DNA from: Rhodocyclaceae bacterium
GTDB taxonomy: Bacteria; Pseudomonadota; Gammaproteobacteria; Burkholderiales; Rhodocyclaceae
DNA length: 8,910 nucleotides
Assembly (NCBI GenBank): GCA_020849155.1
Contig: JADLGU010000198.1
Location: forward strand, 1-8,910
Direction of reading: 5' to 3'
In this document: in pieces, positions 5,435-8,910 of the stretch
Numbering within the stretch: the stretch's first letter is position 1
Layout of the letters: every line of letters starts with the position of its first letter
Position numbers and translations under genes: made by a program
Notes under the pieces: model-generated
The model's database searches: none
Told to the model about the DNA's origin: nothing
What the model saw: the letters and a program-made list of their open reading frames with translations, nothing else

Positions 5435-6280
5435 TCAGTAAAGGCCCAGGTAATGCTCGGTCAATGGCTTGCCCCAAAACAGGGCAATGGCGCCTGCGGC
5501 GGCCAGATAGGGGCCGAAGGGGATGGGGATGTTGCGCCCGTGACGGGCGAAGGCGATGAGGGCGATGCCGACAACGGCACCCACGATCGAAGAAGCCAGG
5601 ATGGTCAGGGGCAGCATCTGCCAGCCCAGCCAGGCGCCAATGGCCGCCAGGAGCTTGAAGTCGCCATACCCCATGCCCTCCTTGCCGGTGGCGAGCCTGA
5701 AGGCCCAGTACACCGACCAGAGCGAGAGGTAGCCGGCGGCGGCGCCTATGACCGCGCTGCGGATATCGGTGAAGCCTCCGCCCAGGTTGAGCAGCAAACC
5801 GGCCCAGAGCAGCGGCAGCGTGATGCTGTCCGGCAGAAGCTGGGTGTCGAAGTCAATGAACGTCAGGGCGACCATGCACCAGAGAAAGACCATGGCGCCG
5901 AGGCCGGTCCAGGTGGCCCCGAAACGCCAGGCGGCGTAGCCCGACAGCACTCCGCCAAGGGCTTCGACCATCGGATAACGCAGGCCGATCGGCGCCTGGC
6001 AGGCGCTGCAGCGTCCGCGCAGGAACAGATAACTGAAGAGGGGGATGTTTTCCAGGGCCGTGATGCCGTGGCCGCAGCGTGGGCAGCGCGAGCGCGGCGT
6101 CGCCAGGGAAAGTTTGTCCTGCTGGGGAGGGGCCTCTTCGCCACGCAATTCGGCGCATTCGGCCATCCAGCCCTGCTCCATCATCTTGGGCAGGCGATGG
6201 ATGACGACATTGAGGAAGCTGCCCACCGCCAGCCCGACGATGGCGGCAACCGCAACCAGCCAGATCTGGTCGCTCGGCAT
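5435..6280 (-). CDS. pilD: Type IV prepilin peptidase / N-methyltransferase
   Basis: This 281-residue polytopic inner-membrane enzyme cleaves the leader of type IV prepilins after Gly and N-methylates the new N-terminus. It shows an N-terminal transmembrane segment with GSFLNVVIHRLP (20-31), typical of the family; the cytoplasmic zinc-binding domain with C66-x2-C69 and C91-x2-C94 linked to the methylase half; then several membrane helices carrying the aspartyl protease residues, one in TFIDFDTQLLPD (140-151, D143 most likely) and one in the GMGYGDFKLL motif (D207). Length and motifs match Pseudomonas PilD. The ATG at 6280 has only a weak GGCGGA upstream, so the start is less certain than the identity. 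It follows pilC by 46 nt and is the last gene of the pilBCD run; coaE and zapD, which I would have expected next, are not here. Confidence 0.96.
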   Translation of the reverse strand: MPSDQIWLVAVAAIVGLAVGSFLNVVIHRLPKMMEQGWMAECAELRGEEAPPQQDKLSLATPRSRCPRCGHGITALENIPLFSYLFLRGRCSACQAPIGLRYPMVEALGGVLSGYAAWRFGATWTGLGAMVFLWCMVALTFIDFDTQLLPDSITLPLLWAGLLLNLGGGFTDIRSAVIGAAAGYLSLWSVYWAFRLATGKEGMGYGDFKLLAAIGAWLGWQMLPLTILASSIVGAVVGIALIAFARHGRNIPIPFGPYLAAAGAIALFWGKPLTEHYLGLY

Positions 6281-6326
6281 TAATCCGCCGTGCCACGGAG
6301 ACCGACTTTTCCTCCGGGTGCGGGCA

Positions 6327-7559
6327 TCAGACCACGGCGCCCAGCTTGAAGATCGGCAGGTACATGGCCACCACCATGCCGCCGATGAGCGTTCCCAGGA
6401 CCACCATGATCATCGGTTCCATCAGGCTGGACATGGCTTCGACGGCGTCGTCGACCTCGGCCTCGAAGAAGTCGGCCACCTTGCTCAACATGGCATCGAG
6501 CTGGCCCGACTCCTCGCCGATCGAGACCATCTGGATGACCATGTTGGGGAAAACGTTGGCGTTCTGCATGGCCACGGTCAGGTTGGTGCCGGTGCTGACT
6601 TCCGACTGGATCTGCTTCGTTGCCATCTTATAAACATAGTTGCCCGAAGCGCCACCGACGGAATCGAGTGCCTCGACCAGCGGAACGCCTGCCGCAAACA
6701 TGGTAGACAGGGTGCGCGCCCAGCGGGCCATGGTGGCCTTGCGGATGATGTCCCCGAAGATCGGCAGACGAAGAAACAATCTGTCCATGATAATCTGCAT
6801 TTTCTCCGAGCGCCGCCACAGATAGAAAAAGCCGTAAAGACTGCCGCCAAGTATTCCGAAGATGATGTACCAGTGCGCGACCATGAAGTCGGACATGGCG
6901 ATGACTATCAGGGTTGGCGCGGGCAGATCGGCGCCGAAGCTCTTGAAGACGTTCTTGAATGACGGAATGACGAAAATCATGATGACTGCCGTGATGACGA
7001 TAGCCACCACGATTACGGCGACGGGGTAAAAGAGGGCGGACTTGATTTTGCTCTTGATGGCCAGTATTTTTTCCTTATAGGTGGCCAGTCGGTCCAGCAG
7101 CGAATCGAGAATGCCGGCGGCTTCTCCGGCGGAAACCAGGTTGCAGAACAGCGCATCGAAATACAAAGGGAATTTCCGGAATGCCTGATTCAGGGAGGAT
7201 CCCGTCTCAACGTCGGCCTTGATATCGAAAAGCAGTTTTGCGACCGCCTGGTTTGCCGCGCCCTTGCCGACGATGTCGAAAGCCTGGAGAAGGGGGACCC
7301 CGGCTTTCATCATCGTGGCCAGCTGCCTGGTAAACAGGGTAATGTCTTTCTCCGTGATTTTGCCGCCGCGCTTGAACGACTGCTTCTTGACCTTGGTGAC
7401 CAGGACGCCCTGTCGGCGCAACGTGGCCTGCACCAGCGCTTCTCCGCCGGCTCGCATTTCTCCACGCAGAAGTTTGCCAGTCTTGTCCTTGCCTTCCCAG
7501 GCGAAGGTGAATTCCTTGATTCCGCTATCTCTCTTGACCGACTTGGTCGCGGTTGCCAT
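6327..7559 (-). CDS. pilC: Type IV pilus inner-membrane platform protein
   Basis: This 410-residue integral membrane protein forms the platform on which PilB (and PilT, elsewhere) act to add or remove pilins. It contains two copies of the T2SSF domain (PF00482), about 76-199 and 278-401, each starting with a similar helix-rich motif (FTRQLATMMKAGVPLLQAFD at 76-95; WARTLSTMFAAGVPLVEALD at 280-299). Hydrophobic segments lie at about 177-199, 219-247 and 379-403. VSAGEAAGILD (142-152) and its second-domain counterpart VSIGEESGQLD (345-355) are conserved family motifs. The first 70 residues are a soluble, lysine-rich cytoplasmic domain. ATG 7559 is preceded by AGGGGA about 8 nt upstream and lies 11 nt after the pilB stop, consistent with an operon. 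Length is normal for PilC, and nothing appears broken. Confidence 0.97.
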   Translation of the reverse strand: MATATKSVKRDSGIKEFTFAWEGKDKTGKLLRGEMRAGGEALVQATLRRQGVLVTKVKKQSFKRGGKITEKDITLFTRQLATMMKAGVPLLQAFDIVGKGAANQAVAKLLFDIKADVETGSSLNQAFRKFPLYFDALFCNLVSAGEAAGILDSLLDRLATYKEKILAIKSKIKSALFYPVAVIVVAIVITAVIMIFVIPSFKNVFKSFGADLPAPTLIVIAMSDFMVAHWYIIFGILGGSLYGFFYLWRRSEKMQIIMDRLFLRLPIFGDIIRKATMARWARTLSTMFAAGVPLVEALDSVGGASGNYVYKMATKQIQSEVSTGTNLTVAMQNANVFPNMVIQMVSIGEESGQLDAMLSKVADFFEAEVDDAVEAMSSLMEPMIMVVLGTLIGGMVVAMYLPIFKLGAVV

Positions 7560-7570
7560 GTTGGGTTCCC

Positions 7571-8910
7571 CTATTCGTTTGTAGTGGCCAGAACTTCCTC
7601 GAGAGAGGTCATGCCCTGCTTGACTTTAAGCAATCCCGATTGACGCAGGTCCCGGATGCCTTCCCTTTGCGCCTGCTCGGAAATGTCAATCGAATTGCCG
7701 TTGGTCATGATGATGCGCTGGATTTCCTCGGAGATCGGCATGACCTGATAAATGCCGACCCGCCCTTTGTAGCCGCTGCCCTTGCACTTGTCGCATCCGT
7801 TGGGGCCGTACAACTGCCAGCTGCCATCGATCTCATGCTCCTGGAACCCTGCCTGGATCAGGGCTTCCATCGGTATGGTCATGGGCTTCTTGCAGGCGCA
7901 AAGCCGGCGCGCCAGTCTTTGGGCGGTGATCAGGATGACGCTGGAAGCGATGTTGAACGAGGCGATTCCCATGTTCTTCATGCGCTCCAGCGTGGTCGGC
8001 GCATCGTTGGTATGCAGCGTGGAGAGCACTAAATGTCCGGTCTGGGCGGCTTTGATGGCGATCTCGGCGGTTTCCAGGTCGCGGATTTCGCCGACCATGA
8101 TGATGTCCGGATCCTGGCGCAGGAAGGCCTTGAGGGCGACTGCGAAATTGAGCCCAGCCTTGTCATTGACGTTGACCTGGTTGATGCCGGGAAGGTTGAT
8201 TTCGCAGGGATCCTCGGCGGTCGAGATGTTGATGCCAGGCTTGTTGAGCAGGTTCAGGCAGGTATAGAGGGATACCGTCTTGCCGCTGCCGGTCGGTCCG
8301 GTCACCAGGATCATGCCGTAGGGACGCTCGATGGCATTCATGAGCGCTTCGCGCTGGTCCGGTTCATAGCCCAGGGCATCGATGCCAAGCATGGCGCTGG
8401 AGGGATCCAGAATCCGCATGACGATCTTTTCGCCGTGCAGCGTCGGCAGGGTGCTGACGCGGAAATCGATGGCGCGGGTCTTCGACAGCACCAGCTTCAT
8501 GCGGCCGTCCTGGGGCACCCGTTTCTCGGAGATATCCAGCCTGGAGATGACCTTGATGCGAGAAGCGATCTTTTCCTTGATGACGAGAGGCGGCTGGGCC
8601 ACCTCCCGCAGCACGCCGTCTGTCCGGAAACGAATCCGGTAGTACTTCTCGTAGGGCTCGAAATGGATGTCCGAAGCGCCCTCGTTGATGGCATCGAGCA
8701 GGATTTTCTGGATGAAACGGACGACGGGGGCGTCGTCGACTTCGACCGCACCCGTGTCTGCCGCCGCGGAATCCTCCGTGTCTTCGGCCAGTTCCAGATC
8801 GAGATCGTCGCCCGCCAGTTCGTTGAGCTTGGTTTCCGCGGTCTCAGAGAGCTTTTGGACGATCGGAGCCAGTTTGCTGACTTCGACCACGACCGGATCG
8901 ACTGCCAGCC
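7571..8910 (-). CDS. pilB: Type IV pilus extension ATPase (5' end outside window)
   Basis: The frame is open to the right edge (upstream codons read LAVDPVV before the GTG at 8890, which is not the true start), so about 446 C-terminal residues of a protein usually near 570 are present; most of the N-terminal domain is missing. Numbering from the GTG: Walker A GPTGSGKT 198-205, Asp box STAEDPCE 223-230, Walker B region RQDPDIIMVGEIRD 258-271, His box TGHLVLSTLHTNDA 284-297, and the zinc tetracysteine C331, C333, C366, C369 found in PilB/GspE but not PilT. These identify the hexameric cytoplasmic ATPase that drives pilus extension through PilC. The Asp box has Cys where Val is common (EDPCE), a mild variation. 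It lies 11 nt upstream of pilC in the same operon. PilB is preferred over GspE because pilC and pilD follow directly. Confidence 0.96.
   Translation of the reverse strand, partial: LAVDPVVVEVSKLAPIVQKLSETAETKLNELAGDDLDLELAEDTEDSAAADTGAVEVDDAPVVRFIQKILLDAINEGASDIHFEPYEKYYRIRFRTDGVLREVAQPPLVIKEKIASRIKVISRLDISEKRVPQDGRMKLVLSKTRAIDFRVSTLPTLHGEKIVMRILDPSSAMLGIDALGYEPDQREALMNAIERPYGMILVTGPTGSGKTVSLYTCLNLLNKPGINISTAEDPCEINLPGINQVNVNDKAGLNFAVALKAFLRQDPDIIMVGEIRDLETAEIAIKAAQTGHLVLSTLHTNDAPTTLERMKNMGIASFNIASSVILITAQRLARRLCACKKPMTIPMEALIQAGFQEHEIDGSWQLYGPNGCDKCKGSGYKGRVGIYQVMPISEEIQRIIMTNGNSIDISEQAQREGIRDLRQSGLLKVKQGMTSLEEVLATTNE

Noticed and set aside
5453..6283. Plus-strand open frame opposite pilD
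   Set aside because: Low-complexity Gly/Ala/Asp/Gln-rich antisense translation of pilD with no family signature.
5853..6296. Minus-strand frame starting at GTG 6296, 14 nt after a good GGAGG
   Set aside because: It overlaps pilD in another frame and its translation is arginine/proline-rich nonsense; the GGAGG may instead help pilD or be chance.

Overview
The window is GC-rich, densely coded DNA with every credible gene on the minus strand, so gene order in transcription runs from high to low coordinates. Gene content (pilB-pilC-pilD, then an FmdB-type zinc ribbon, a DUF502 membrane protein and aspS) and protein sequence resemble a betaproteobacterium, perhaps of the Rhodocyclales. That placement is inference from remembered gene neighbourhoods, not from a search.

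Region 1 (about 8910 to 5435) encodes the assembly core of a type IV pilus: the extension ATPase PilB (5' end outside the window), the platform protein PilC and the prepilin peptidase/methylase PilD. Together they process pilins, anchor the assembly complex in the inner membrane and power extension. Region 2 (about 5346 to 2492) looks like a separate transcription unit. It has a perfect TATAAT box just upstream of an FmdB zinc-ribbon gene, then a two-helix DUF502 membrane protein, then aspartyl-tRNA synthetase, ending at an 11-bp GC-rich stem-loop.

Region 3 (about 2441 to 786) is one gene for a receiver domain followed by a long TPR-rich helical region. Its receiver has Glu where the phosphorylated Asp should be. 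Region 4 (about 782 to 1) is a toxin-inhibitor pair: an RNase Sa/barnase-type ribonuclease with a signal peptide, overlapping by ATGA with a barstar-family inhibitor gene that runs off the left edge of the window. The Shine-Dalgarno sequence of the ribonuclease lies inside a perfect 11-bp inverted repeat.

Most of the window is ordinary housekeeping and pilus DNA. The parts worth a second look are the 0-2.4 kb end (ribonuclease/barstar, the occluded ribosome binding site, the degenerate receiver). I see no mobile element, CRISPR array, tRNA or rRNA, and no gene-free stretch longer than about 120 bases.
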